Shown in pieces: positions 26,391-34,503 of a stretch of DNA of 64,000 bases. The stretch comes from Collinsella tanakaei. GTDB lineage: Bacteria; Actinomycetota; Coriobacteriia; Coriobacteriales; Coriobacteriaceae. Numbering within the stretch: position 1 is the stretch's first letter; each line of letters begins with the position of its first letter. The translations under genes and the position numbers were made by a program. The DNA lies in the NCBI RefSeq assembly GCF_030373545.1, contig NZ_JAUDCO010000008.1, positions 1 through 64,000 of the forward strand, written 5' to 3'. The notes under the pieces were generated by a model. It was not told the origin of the DNA. It did no database searches and saw nothing but the letters and a program-made list of their open reading frames with translations.

Positions 26391-26705
26391 TGATACGAAA
26401 ACGTATCAGTTCTGGAATTGCAGGCGGCTTACGGGTCGATGGTCCCGCATAGGTTGGAAAAGCGCAGGAAATGATACGAAAACGTATCAAGTGACATTCT
26501 TTGGGCGTCGTCATAAATATGCCGAAAACGCCTGGTAGAAAGACGAACAACAACTCGTAAGCCGCGCGCAAGACGCTATCGCAGACGTTGTCGTTTCGTG
26601 GGCCACGATAATACGTGACCGCATCATCAAAACATAATAAATACCCTCTGAGCAGGCAATACTCAGAGGGTACGATGGGTCACAAACTGATACGAAAACG
26701 TATCA
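26391..26705. repeat. Three identical 18-bp palindromes tgatacgaaaacgtatca
   Basis: Exact copies lie at 26391-26408, 26472-26489 and 26688-26705. Each has 7-bp arms around AAAA. No gene starts within this non-coding stretch. The third copy ends 8 bases before the guaA-like att core at 26714. They could be regulator or recombination-accessory sites, or small mobile or terminator-like repeats (copy 1 on the minus strand is followed by tttttt). Confidence 0.9.
26642..26672 (-). terminator. Minus-strand terminator, probably the original guaA terminator
   Basis: Perfect 11-bp stem taccctctgag/ctcagagggta. On the minus strand it is followed by tttatta. It lies about 40 bases beyond the guaA-like 3' tail at 26706-26730, exactly where guaA would have been terminated before the island inserted. 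Confidence 0.65.
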
Positions 26706-26730
26706 CCATTTATTCCCACTCAGTAATCGA
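26706..26730 (-). other. guaA 3'-end remnant, left attachment site of the island
   Basis: Read on the minus strand this encodes SITEWE followed by TAA; intact guaA at 37105 ends ATIEWE then TGA. The shared core tcccactc lies at 26714-26721 here and 37109-37116 in guaA, in the same orientation. The 3' end of guaA is a known integration site for genomic islands with tyrosine recombinases, and an integrase gene lies about 1.1 kb inside. Confidence 0.75.
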
Positions 26731-27036
26731 ATCGTGCATTTCCATGGCCTCTCGTCCACGTGGTGTACCGTCGTCTCCCCGTTAACCGAAATCAGGCACA
26801 TTTCGCATGTCCGAGTTGAACTCAAATTGAACTCAACGCCGATTTGTCGGTCGGGGGCTTCAAAGCAGAAATATGCAACAGAGCGAGCTCCGCGAGGAAA
26901 CTCCCATTGATGATTCTATCAAAGGAGGGCGTCAAGCCGACTCACTTGACCGGCCGTGCACCCGACTGCTGAAAACCTCCGTTAAGGGGGTATCCGTCGG
27001 CGTTTCGACAGAGAACGCCCCCATAACCGCCGAAAT

Positions 27037-27465
27037 CTACCTTCCGGTGAACCCGCGCTTCCAGTCGAGGTACTCCTCCTCGGAGATCTCCCCAGAGTCC
27101 CGCCTCGCGCGCATCGCGGCCCACGCCCTGACCGCCGCGTCGAGCTTCTGGGCGCCGGGCGCCGCTGGGTCCACGGCGACCCGTGCGCCACCCGCGTCCG
27201 CCTCGGGCCTCGCGCCGAAGCTCTCCTCGAGCCGGAACAGGACCTCGATCGCGTCGCGCGCCGTCTCGACCCCGTAGTCGGCGAGCGCGGCGGGGGCGAC
27301 CCCGAGCGCCCTCGCGAGGGCCTCCAGGTGCTGCGGCCGGGGCGTCCTAAGCCCGAGCTCGTAGTTGCGCACCGCGGACTCGGTCACGCCCGCCATCTCG
27401 GCGAGCTCGCGCTGCAGGAGGCCGCGCCTCGTCCGGAGCTCGCGTATCCTGCTGCCGTCCGCCAT
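27037..27465 (-). CDS. XRE-family repressor of the island
   Basis: 142-aa DNA-binding protein. The XRE helix-turn-helix is at residues 5-60 (LRTRRGLLQRELAEMAGVTE, then AVRNYELGLRTPRPQHLEAL). A SHOCT-like short C-terminal helix pair (GEISEEEYLDWKRGF) ends the protein. ATG 27465 has ggggag just upstream. It is divergent from the excisionase-integrase pair, an arrangement typical of a regulator controlling excision. The palindromes between the two starts are likely its operators. Confidence 0.88.
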   Translation of the reverse strand: MADGSRIRELRTRRGLLQRELAEMAGVTESAVRNYELGLRTPRPQHLEALARALGVAPAALADYGVETARDAIEVLFRLEESFGARPEADAGGARVAVDPAAPGAQKLDAAVRAWAAMRARRDSGEISEEEYLDWKRGFTGR

Positions 27466-27579
27466 GTCTCCCCTGTCTCTCTCGTATATCTGGTGTACCT
27501 GCTTATCTCAGGATAACGCATCAGGATATGAAGGATTGTCATGTTGACCGTTCGATTTCGTGCTGCTAGTATCCGAACT

Positions 27580-27601
27580 GACAGCACGTTTTCGTGCTGT
27601 C
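27580..27601. promoter_or_regulatory. Operator-like palindrome before xis-int
   Basis: Perfect 9-bp arms gacagcacg/cgtgctgtc around TTTT, with a partial extra copy tttcgtgctg at 27556-27565. It lies directly before the excisionase gene and probably binds the divergent XRE repressor or the excisionase. Confidence 0.55.
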
Positions 27602-27617
27602 GCGAGATTGGAGAGAG

Positions 27618-27821
27618 ATGGAGAGCAGAACCATCGGCGCGGACGAGGTCGCCGAGGCCCTCGGCATGTCGCGCGCCTACGCCTACAAGCTCATCCGCCG
27701 GCTCAACAAGGAGATGGAGGAGCGGGGGTGCATCACCGTGCCCGGGCGGGTCAGCCGCGCGTACTTCGAAAAGCGCCTGTTCGAGGGCGAGGGGGATTCC
27801 GATGTCGGTGACAAGGGATAA
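27618..27821 (+). CDS. Excisionase-like helix-turn-helix protein
   Basis: 67-aa protein with a single winged-helix/HTH_17-like domain: IGADEVAEALGMSRAYAYKL followed by a charged helix and GRVSRAYFEKRLF. This is the size and motif of excisionases that direct a tyrosine recombinase toward excision. Its 3' end overlaps the integrase start by 20 bases, so the two are co-translated. Confidence 0.82.
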   Translation: MESRTIGADEVAEALGMSRAYAYKLIRRLNKEMEERGCITVPGRVSRAYFEKRLFEGEGDSDVGDKG

Positions 27822-28875
27822 GCGGAACGGCACCTGGTACGTCCAGGCCTGGTACAAGACCTACGACGGCAAGCGCGCCCACAAGGTGAAGCGGGGCTTC
27901 AAGACCAAGCCCGAGGCGCTCGCGTGGGAGCGCGACTTCTACGCCGTGCAGGCGGGCGACATGGACATGAAGCTCGTCGACTTCCTCGAGCTCTACAAGA
28001 AGGACATGGGGCCGCGCCTGCGCCTGAACACCTGGAAGACCAAGGAGTCCATCATCACGAAGCGCATCCTCCCCTACCTGGGCGAGAAGCGCATGAACCA
28101 GATCGCCCCGGTCGACATCGTGAGGTGGCAGAACGAGCTGATGGCCCTCGAGAAGCCGAGCGGGGGCGGGTTCTCCGCGACCTACCTCAAGACCGTCAAC
28201 AACCAGCTCTGCGCGCTCTTCAACCACGCCGTGCGATTCTACGGCCTCTCGTCGAACCCGTGCCGCAGGGCCGAGTCCATGGGGTCGAAGTCCGCCGGCG
28301 AGATGAGGTTCTGGACCAAGGACCAGTACCTCAGGTTCTCGGACGAGATCATGGACAAGCCGCTCTCCTTCCACGCCTTCGAGACGCTCTACTGGTGCGG
28401 CGTGCGCGAGGGGGAGCTGCTCGCCCTGAAGCCGCGGAGGTTCGACTTCGAGCGGGGGACCCTCACCGTCGCGGAGTCCTACCAGCGCATCGACGGGCAG
28501 GACGTCCTCACCGACCCGAAGACCCCGAAGTCGAAGCGCGTCATCGCCATGCCGCGCTTCTACGCGGAGGAGATGGAGGCGTTCCTCTCCGCGCTCGACC
28601 TCGACCCCGACGAGCGGATCTTCCCCGTGACCAAGTACTTCCTCAGCCACGAGATGGCGCGCGGCAGCAAGGCGGCGGGCCTCGAGCCGATCCGCGTCCA
28701 CGACCTCAGGCACAGCCACGTGTCGCTGCTCATCGACATGGGCTTCACCGCGCTCGCCATCGCGGACCGCATGGGCCACGAGGCGGCCGACATCACCTAC
28801 CGCTACGCCCATCTGTTCCCCAGCGTCCAGGCCGACATGGCCCGCGCCCTGGACGGGGCGAGAAGGGAGAACTGA
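27802..28875 (+). CDS. Tyrosine recombinase / integrase
   Basis: 357-aa site-specific recombinase that probably inserts the island at the guaA 3' end. The AP2-like arm-binding N-terminus (RDKRNGTWYVQAWYKTYDGK) is followed by a SAM-like core-binding domain (about 60-165). The catalytic domain carries Arg in WCGVREGELLAL, His-x-x-Arg in HDLRHSHVSLL, the second His in MGHEAADITYRYAHLF and the Tyr nucleophile in that same stretch. All catalytic residues are present. ATG 27802 is inside the excisionase gene. Confidence 0.95.
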   Translation: MSVTRDKRNGTWYVQAWYKTYDGKRAHKVKRGFKTKPEALAWERDFYAVQAGDMDMKLVDFLELYKKDMGPRLRLNTWKTKESIITKRILPYLGEKRMNQIAPVDIVRWQNELMALEKPSGGGFSATYLKTVNNQLCALFNHAVRFYGLSSNPCRRAESMGSKSAGEMRFWTKDQYLRFSDEIMDKPLSFHAFETLYWCGVREGELLALKPRRFDFERGTLTVAESYQRIDGQDVLTDPKTPKSKRVIAMPRFYAEEMEAFLSALDLDPDERIFPVTKYFLSHEMARGSKAAGLEPIRVHDLRHSHVSLLIDMGFTALAIADRMGHEAADITYRYAHLFPSVQADMARALDGARREN

Positions 28876-28876
28876 C

Positions 28877-29245
28877 ATGCCCTGCCCCAACTCCGCCCGC
28901 GAGAGGAGCGTCACCATCGGCTTCCGCGTCACGCCCGAGCAGGCCAGGCGCATCGACCTCATGGCGCGCACGTCGGGCATGACCAAGCAGGACTACCTCT
29001 ACAAGCGGGCCCTCGAGGAGGAGGTCGTCGTCAGGCCCGACGTGCGCGTCTACAAGATGCTCCGCGACGAGATGGCGCGCGTGTACCGGGAGCTCAGGCG
29101 CATACGGTCCGCCGGAGAGGTCGACGAGGGGCTCGCCTGGACGGTCGATTTCCTCGCGCGGGAGTTCTCCGCCATGCGCGGCGAGGCGGAGCCCTCGGAC
29201 GTCGAGCGGGAGGACGCCCTCATCTTCGGCATGTCGCGGAGGTGA
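28877..29245 (+). CDS. MobC/ribbon-helix-helix-like protein
   Basis: 122-aa protein starting one base after the integrase stop. The N-terminus has a ribbon-helix-helix look (ERSVTIGFRVTPEQARRIDL followed by ARTSGMTKQDYLYKRAL), as in relaxosome accessory (MobC) proteins. The C-terminus is helical. No relaxase is present in the island. It may help mobilisation by a relaxase supplied elsewhere, or act as an extra regulator of the integration module. Confidence 0.75.
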   Translation: MPCPNSARERSVTIGFRVTPEQARRIDLMARTSGMTKQDYLYKRALEEEVVVRPDVRVYKMLRDEMARVYRELRRIRSAGEVDEGLAWTVDFLAREFSAMRGEAEPSDVEREDALIFGMSRR

Positions 29246-29359
29246 GGGGCGAGCCTACCCCCGCCCCCGCCGGCGCCAGCGTGATCGTCGTGCGCGCAGA
29301 CCCCTCTGTGTCGAGGGTGTGGGACTCCTCTGATGGATGACCCGCACTTCCCAAGCGCT

Positions 29360-29388
29360 TTCCCCCGTCCGCCTCAATCGGGTATACT
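29360..29388 (+). promoter_or_regulatory. Promoter of the AbiF-associated RNA
   Basis: -10 TATACT (29383-29388); 17 bases upstream is ttcccc, a weak -35. The predicted start near 29395 places the hairpin RNA at the very 5' end of the transcript. Confidence 0.5.
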
Positions 29389-29394
29389 TCAGTC

Positions 29395-29458
29395 ATTGTG
29401 AAAAGCCCTAGGGCTTTTAGCGGCTGCGGGTACCTGTACCTTCAGCCGCATTTTTCTT
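29395..29458 (+). ncRNA. Candidate abiF-associated small RNA
   Basis: Two consecutive hairpins lie between the promoter and the abi gene. The first is the perfect 18-bp palindrome aaaagccctagggctttt (29401-29418). The second has stem gcggctg/cagccgc (29420-29426 with 29443-29449), an inner stem ggta/tacc, and a tail atttttctt, like an intrinsic terminator. Abi_2/AbiF genes are known to be preceded by a conserved structured RNA (abiF motif). Here most transcripts would stop before the gene, leaving a free RNA that could restrain the toxin. Match to the family was not tested computationally. Confidence 0.65.
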
Positions 29459-29474
29459 ATCTTTTGGAGCCGAT

Positions 29475-30620
29475 ATGGAAGACCCCGGCGCAGCGACAAC
29501 AAAGGAACGGCCACTCATCGACGCCGCTCAGCAGGTCCGTCACCTCAAGGAGCGAGGGGTCCGCTTCGAGCTGACGGACGAGCGGGAGGCCGAGCGATTC
29601 CTACGGGAGAGCAACTTCTTCTTCAAGGTGAAGGCGTTCGCGAAGTGCTTCTCCAGATACACCAACCCCAGCTCGGAGCACTTCGGCTCCTACATCGGCC
29701 TCGACTTCGCCTACCTCGCCGAGCTCACGAAGCTCGACCACCACCTCCGCGAGACGGTCCTCTCCCTCACCCTCGACATCGAGCACTACATGAAGGTCGA
29801 GCTCAACAGGATGATCATGGACGCGGGAGACGACCCCTATGAGCTCATGGCGTCCTTCTTCGACTCCGAGCGCGAGAGGAAGGTCAGGGTCCTCGAGAAG
29901 AGGGTCGACCTTTGCTCCGTTCGGTCGAAGGCCCCGACCGTCATGGACCTGTCCGGAGGCCTGGCGGCATCGGACGCCAGGTCCGCCATCTCCGCCCTCG
30001 CCTCCCTGCTGCACCTGGCATCGGACTCGCTCGGCGGGATAGACCCCGACCACACCGAGAGGAGCCTCGCCGGGCTGGGCGGGTCCTCGTACACCCGCGG
30101 ACTCGTCGAGAAGTACGGGAACCCCGGGCACATGGCGGTCTGGAGCTACCTCGAACTCGCATCCTTCGGGGGCGTCATCTCGCTCTACAAGTACTACGTC
30201 TTCGAGCGGCAGGCGATGAAGGACGGGGAGGCGGTAAAGGGCCTGCTCTTCCCGACGAAGGCGCTGAGGAACGCCGCCGCCCACAACGGGAACATGCTCA
30301 GCACGCTCGGCTCGAAGCTGAGGAAGCCCGTCGGCTCCATCTCGAGGATGGCGGTCGAGGAGCTGGGAATCGACCGAGAGCTCGTGTCGCTCACCAAGAG
30401 GGCGCCCATCGTCCACGACTTCACCGCCCTCGCCCTCTGCTACATGCACCTAGTCAAGAGCGAGGACGCGAGAGGGGACGCCGCAGAGAAGCTCCGAGCC
30501 CTGCGCAGGCGATTCATGGCGCACAAGGGCTACTTCTCCAAGCAGGGCGAGTTGAAGAACGGTCTGGCCATGCTCAGCGAGGTCATGGACAGGGCGGCCG
30601 ACCGGCTCTCACGGCCATAA
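29475..30620 (+). CDS. Abi_2/AbiF-family HEPN abortive-infection protein
   Basis: 381-aa member of Abi_2 (PF07751; AbiD/AbiF). The N-terminal signature is LIDAAQQVRHLKERGVRFEL, then FLRESNFFFKVKAFAKCFSR, then LTLDIEHYMKVELNRMI. The HEPN ribonuclease motif R-x4-H is RNAAAH at residues 265-270, followed by NG. HEPN Abi proteins are thought to cut RNA and stop growth upon phage infection. The gene lies downstream of a hairpin RNA and next to a convergent Gabija pair. The protein appears complete and the catalytic pair is intact, so it is probably functional and controlled by the RNA. Confidence 0.9.
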   Translation: MEDPGAATTKERPLIDAAQQVRHLKERGVRFELTDEREAERFLRESNFFFKVKAFAKCFSRYTNPSSEHFGSYIGLDFAYLAELTKLDHHLRETVLSLTLDIEHYMKVELNRMIMDAGDDPYELMASFFDSERERKVRVLEKRVDLCSVRSKAPTVMDLSGGLAASDARSAISALASLLHLASDSLGGIDPDHTERSLAGLGGSSYTRGLVEKYGNPGHMAVWSYLELASFGGVISLYKYYVFERQAMKDGEAVKGLLFPTKALRNAAAHNGNMLSTLGSKLRKPVGSISRMAVEELGIDRELVSLTKRAPIVHDFTALALCYMHLVKSEDARGDAAEKLRALRRRFMAHKGYFSKQGELKNGLAMLSEVMDRAADRLSRP

Positions 30621-30645
30621 CGGACACGTCTCGTAGCACCAGAAG

Positions 30646-32463
30646 TCAGCTCTCCGTATCCATCACCGCCCAGCTCACAGGCGCAATACCCGGAATAGAC
30701 ATTAGACAAGAGGGATGGGTGGCCTGATAGTCCCCGGATTTTGTCCTACGTTGCATCGAGGCGGAGGCATACACCGCCTTTCGAGCGCGAGTGACGCCGA
30801 CGTACAGCAGGCCGATTTCCTCGATAAGCCCGTCTGGCATTCTCCTCATATCGACAATCCGGCAACTTTGCGCGGAACGTGAGCACATACCAGTCCTATC
30901 GCACTGAATACACATTCCTCCCGGCCAATCTAAACGCGTGACACCCGGGATGAAAACGCTGTCCCACTCGAGCCCCTTGGCGGAATGAACGGTCATCATC
31001 GAGATGCCAGCATCGAGGTAATCCGAGAAACGCCGCAGGGAGCCCTCGGAGAAGATGCTCAAGATATAGTCGCGCCGCTCCGAAGGGCTCATCGCCGCGC
31101 AATCTGCCGCAAGGTGTTTCCTCAGCGCTCCGAGAAGCATGGCGTAGGACCGCCCATACTCGAATCCCTTGGAGCCGGAAAGGAGCTCTTCGGAGACGGA
31201 CTCGATGATTCTGTCTGCAGCGGAACGACTGACGCCTTTTTCACCAGGTGCTGCATCGACAATCTTGGAGAGGGCAAGCGCGTTGAACGCCATGAATTCC
31301 GAGCTTGTATCTGAGAAGAGTCCGTTGAAGTACGAGACGCCCTCTTCGTCCAACCCGTCCATGATGAGGTCGGCAAGGGGGCCGCGCTTGCGAACGAGAA
31401 TTGCGGTTCTCCCTCCCTCGCCTTGCGCAAGCTCTGCGACTTTGGAAACGATGGCAGCCGCTTCGCCTTGCTGCGTTGAGCTGATGAGGACGGGCAGTCG
31501 GGGTGTTCCGCCGACAGGGCCTCCCTTCATGTTGGAGCGAATCGCGGCACCGAGCTCTCCGATGATAGATCCTTCGGAAAACCTATGGTTATGCTCGAGT
31601 TCAAGCGGCAAGAGGCGTAGGTCGGTAGATGCCTTTTCCTTTAGTCCCGTCATCGCGCCAATAAAGCCGTAGACGCGCTGGATGGGATCGCCGAACATGC
31701 AGATTCCCGACTCTTCTGAAAGCAGACCATTTAGGAAGATATAGCACAGGGCATTTGTGTCCTGCGCCTCGTCGACAAGCACGACAGGATAAGCTGCCGA
31801 CAGATAGGACCTCAGCTTCGGACAGAGGGCAAGCAATTCGATTGCAAGGGAGATCATCGCGGAGTATGGCAAGATGCCATTCGGCACAAATCTATCCCTG
31901 ATGACTTTATTAAAGGGGCAAATCAAGCGCCTCAAGTCTTCGTCTCGACCGTGTCTCATGGAGCTGAGAAAGCTGTCGACGACTTTCTTTTCATCGTAAG
32001 TTATGCCGCCGCCTCGCGAAATCAGTTCGTCGACAGCACCATTGTCATCAAGCATGGAAAGCTCGTCGACGCAGGCTGGCAGCGAGAGCGATCTCCAGTA
32101 CCTTCGCAGCAGAGCCCATGCGAAACCGTGGAAGTTGGTTGTCATGACTCTGCCCTCGAAGCGCCGTGCCGCGGAACCGGGAAGCGCCGACAAGGCGGCG
32201 CTCATGTCCGCCCGCATCCTCCGCGCCGCGGCGACGCTAAAGGTCAGGGCCATGACCCTTTTTGGTGGTGGGACTTCACCGGATGCCAGCAGCCAGCATG
32301 CTCGTCCGGTCATCGCCGTCGTCTTCCCATAGCCCGCCGGCGCCTCCACAAAGACCCTCCTTGATGACGTGAAGATCGCAAAGAGCTGTGACTCGTCCCC
32401 ACCGCAGCGCTCTTCGATCGCAGCCCTGACACCATTTCTCAGGTCATCTTGCCTCCACAGCAT
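30646..32463 (-). CDS. gajB: Gabija anti-phage protein GajB (UvrD-like helicase)
   Basis: 605-aa superfamily 1A helicase. Walker A is VEAPAGYGKTTAM (about residues 39-51), Walker B/motif II VVLVDEAQDTNAL, motif IV region LELEHNHRFSEG, motif V GLEWDSVFIPG and motif VI LYVGVTRARKAVY. It lacks the usual 2A/2B bulk of UvrD, as GajB proteins do. Its ATG (32463) overlaps the gajA TGA as TGATG, showing translational coupling. In Gabija, GajB binds the GajA tetramer and responds to phage DNA structures or nucleotide depletion. Confidence 0.9.
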   Translation of the reverse strand: MLWRQDDLRNGVRAAIEERCGGDESQLFAIFTSSRRVFVEAPAGYGKTTAMTGRACWLLASGEVPPPKRVMALTFSVAAARRMRADMSAALSALPGSAARRFEGRVMTTNFHGFAWALLRRYWRSLSLPACVDELSMLDDNGAVDELISRGGGITYDEKKVVDSFLSSMRHGRDEDLRRLICPFNKVIRDRFVPNGILPYSAMISLAIELLALCPKLRSYLSAAYPVVLVDEAQDTNALCYIFLNGLLSEESGICMFGDPIQRVYGFIGAMTGLKEKASTDLRLLPLELEHNHRFSEGSIIGELGAAIRSNMKGGPVGGTPRLPVLISSTQQGEAAAIVSKVAELAQGEGGRTAILVRKRGPLADLIMDGLDEEGVSYFNGLFSDTSSEFMAFNALALSKIVDAAPGEKGVSRSAADRIIESVSEELLSGSKGFEYGRSYAMLLGALRKHLAADCAAMSPSERRDYILSIFSEGSLRRFSDYLDAGISMMTVHSAKGLEWDSVFIPGVTRLDWPGGMCIQCDRTGMCSRSAQSCRIVDMRRMPDGLIEEIGLLYVGVTRARKAVYASASMQRRTKSGDYQATHPSCLMSIPGIAPVSWAVMDTES

Positions 32464-34187
32464 CAGAGCCCCGCCGCCCTGCGAATGATGCTCTCGTAGC
32501 ATGCGGGAACGCTGTCGGCACCAAGCTCCTCCGCCAAAGCCACGCCGAATCTAACGCCCTTGTTCGATGAAAGCCATGCATGCATGAGCGCACGCGCTTT
32601 GGGCGTGTCAGCGAATTCCCCATCGAACTCCACTCCCTGGAAATCGTACTCAGGGTCCGTCAAATTGACGTCGTAGGCAGCGCACGCCTTTTGTAGCACA
32701 TTGCTATTGCCCTTAATGGGTGTTGCCCTTTGCAAGCGATCCTCAGACTCAAGAAGCGTGATGAACGAGCTCTGGTTGCCTTTCGCAAAGAGAGCGTCGA
32801 TGACCTCGGCTTCGAAATCCCGCTCGGTCGTCGTTATGTGATCTCCCGAAGTGTTAGGCGCCCCGTTATCCCTGTCGACGATGGAAAAGCTTGGGATCTC
32901 GAACTCGCCCAGGAGCTCACAAAGTGGCCCCACACTCCCCTTCCCTCCGGCCTTAATCGCCACAACTCCATAATCGTCCAAATCCATCCCAAGGCTGCGC
33001 GCGAAGACTGGGATGGCTCCGGACTCCGTCTCCCCCTCAAAGGCCAAAACCGACCAGGCGAAAAAAGCCTCCCTTATCGAATCAAAGCTCCGTATTAGGT
33101 GCTTTTCCGCCTTGCTGGACAGGGCGATATCCGTTCCGCACTTGACCGTCGGGGAACCTTCGCCTTGCCCAAACCGCACGATGTTCTTGTAGCCGCGAGC
33201 CAAAATGTTTGGGGAATGCGTCACCATGATGAGCTGGGCCTTGATTGAATCGATTCCGAAATAGGTCTTAAGAAGGGCGTTGAACTTGTCATCCTTCCCC
33301 TCGCAAATCCTGTGCAGGCTCTTTGAGAGCCGCCTCTGCATATACGGGTGGAGGTGGGCCTCGGGCTCGTCGTATGCCAGCACGGCATGCAGCACAAGCT
33401 CGCCGTCGGCGCCCAAGCAGAGGCTCTCTAAAAGGCGTGTGGGCGAGAGGCGCATAATGCTCTCGACTATCGAGAGAGAGGCGATGGCAAGGTACTGCAG
33501 GCCTACCCCCGCCTTTTTGAAATGGACGCCACTTTTATCCAGCAAGGCAACCAAGCTTCCAAGCGATCCATCATCCGACACATCGACGCCCGTCTTCACC
33601 CCATACGACGACAAGATGGGGACATCGTCGACGATTGCATTGAGCTCTGAAGCCAGACCCTCAAGCTCCTTATCGTCGAGAAAGTCGGAAACTCCCTTAC
33701 TCTCCTTTTCAAGGTAAAGCGCGATGCCCTTGGCGAGAACCTTGCCGACCCCTCGGGTACCGTCAAACGCCAAGTCTCCCCTGTTGAATGTTGCCGTCGA
33801 GTACCTGAACATGTGCACGGACCTCATCAGTGAAGGAGGGATCTTTTCCCCGCTTCCCTCGAGCTCGAACTCTATTCGGGAATCCGGGTCGTCGGCAAAG
33901 GCGTGTACGGTGATGGTGTCTCCGGTCATGGGGTCGATGTCGAGCCCCGTCGTTCCGAGCTCGTCCTCGTCCATCTTTAGCGTGACTACAGCCCCTGACC
34001 GCTTTCCGACGTCAGCGAAGTCCTCCTCGCTGATCATTGCTTGATTGAAGATTGTATTGAGCAGGTCGAGCACGTTCGATTTGCCGAGGTTGTTCTCCCC
34101 GACGATATAGTTCACGTCCTCGTCAAGCTTTATCGACACGCCATCGAGGTTCCGGTAGTTCTCGATCGTTAATTCGACAATCCTCAT
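32463..34187 (-). CDS. gajA: Gabija anti-phage protein GajA (OLD-family nuclease)
   Basis: 574-aa ATPase-Toprim nuclease. N-terminal ABC-type ATPase: Walker A VGENNLGKSN (29-38), signature-like VGLQYLAIASLSIVE, Walker B VLAYDEPEAHLHP and His-switch MVTHSPN. The C-terminal Toprim domain has the metal-binding Glu in LAFEGETESGAIPVF and DxD in IVDRDN. All known catalytic motifs of GajA are present. The start has ggagg 5 bases before ATG. In the known system, GajA nicks DNA when phage replication drains nucleotides. A plain OLD class 2 nuclease-helicase pair is the same architecture, so Gabija is the most specific name that fits. Confidence 0.92.
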   Translation of the reverse strand: MRIVELTIENYRNLDGVSIKLDEDVNYIVGENNLGKSNVLDLLNTIFNQAMISEEDFADVGKRSGAVVTLKMDEDELGTTGLDIDPMTGDTITVHAFADDPDSRIEFELEGSGEKIPPSLMRSVHMFRYSTATFNRGDLAFDGTRGVGKVLAKGIALYLEKESKGVSDFLDDKELEGLASELNAIVDDVPILSSYGVKTGVDVSDDGSLGSLVALLDKSGVHFKKAGVGLQYLAIASLSIVESIMRLSPTRLLESLCLGADGELVLHAVLAYDEPEAHLHPYMQRRLSKSLHRICEGKDDKFNALLKTYFGIDSIKAQLIMVTHSPNILARGYKNIVRFGQGEGSPTVKCGTDIALSSKAEKHLIRSFDSIREAFFAWSVLAFEGETESGAIPVFARSLGMDLDDYGVVAIKAGGKGSVGPLCELLGEFEIPSFSIVDRDNGAPNTSGDHITTTERDFEAEVIDALFAKGNQSSFITLLESEDRLQRATPIKGNSNVLQKACAAYDVNLTDPEYDFQGVEFDGEFADTPKARALMHAWLSSNKGVRFGVALAEELGADSVPACYESIIRRAAGL

Positions 34188-34503
34188 GTGGCCTCCGACC
34201 TTTAAGGTTCCACAGCTTCCATCAGTCTGACACGTTGCGTGTTGTGCTAAGCCGAGGCCGGCGGATGCCGGTTATTCCTCGTACGCGCAGCCTGTCACGG
34301 GTCCCGCTTTCCCCGCAAGGGCCGCGATGCTTTTCCGGCTTCGCCTTCGCTTCCTCCCTTGCAGCGCGCGGAGTCCCCCTCCGCTCCCGTCCTGAACGGT
34401 CGGCAGCAAACGAAGTGTAGCCGTCACGGAAGGAGCGTGGGGACGAAGGGGGAGAACCTAGAGGCCGGCGTATTCTCCATGGGACCAAAACGGCCCCGCA
34501 CGC
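34188..34503. other. Intergenic region between gajA and the LRV gene
   Basis: Holds the gajA promoter region on the minus strand (no clear hexamers) and GC-rich sequence without a convincing gene. Arg-rich frames on both strands lack ribosome sites. A hairpin-like ggggcc/ggtccc near 34480-34500 might terminate the LRV transcript. Confidence 0.4.

Noticed and set aside
29246-29360. tRNA as island attachment site
   Set aside because: No tRNA-like fold or anticodon arm; the guaA tail is a better att site.
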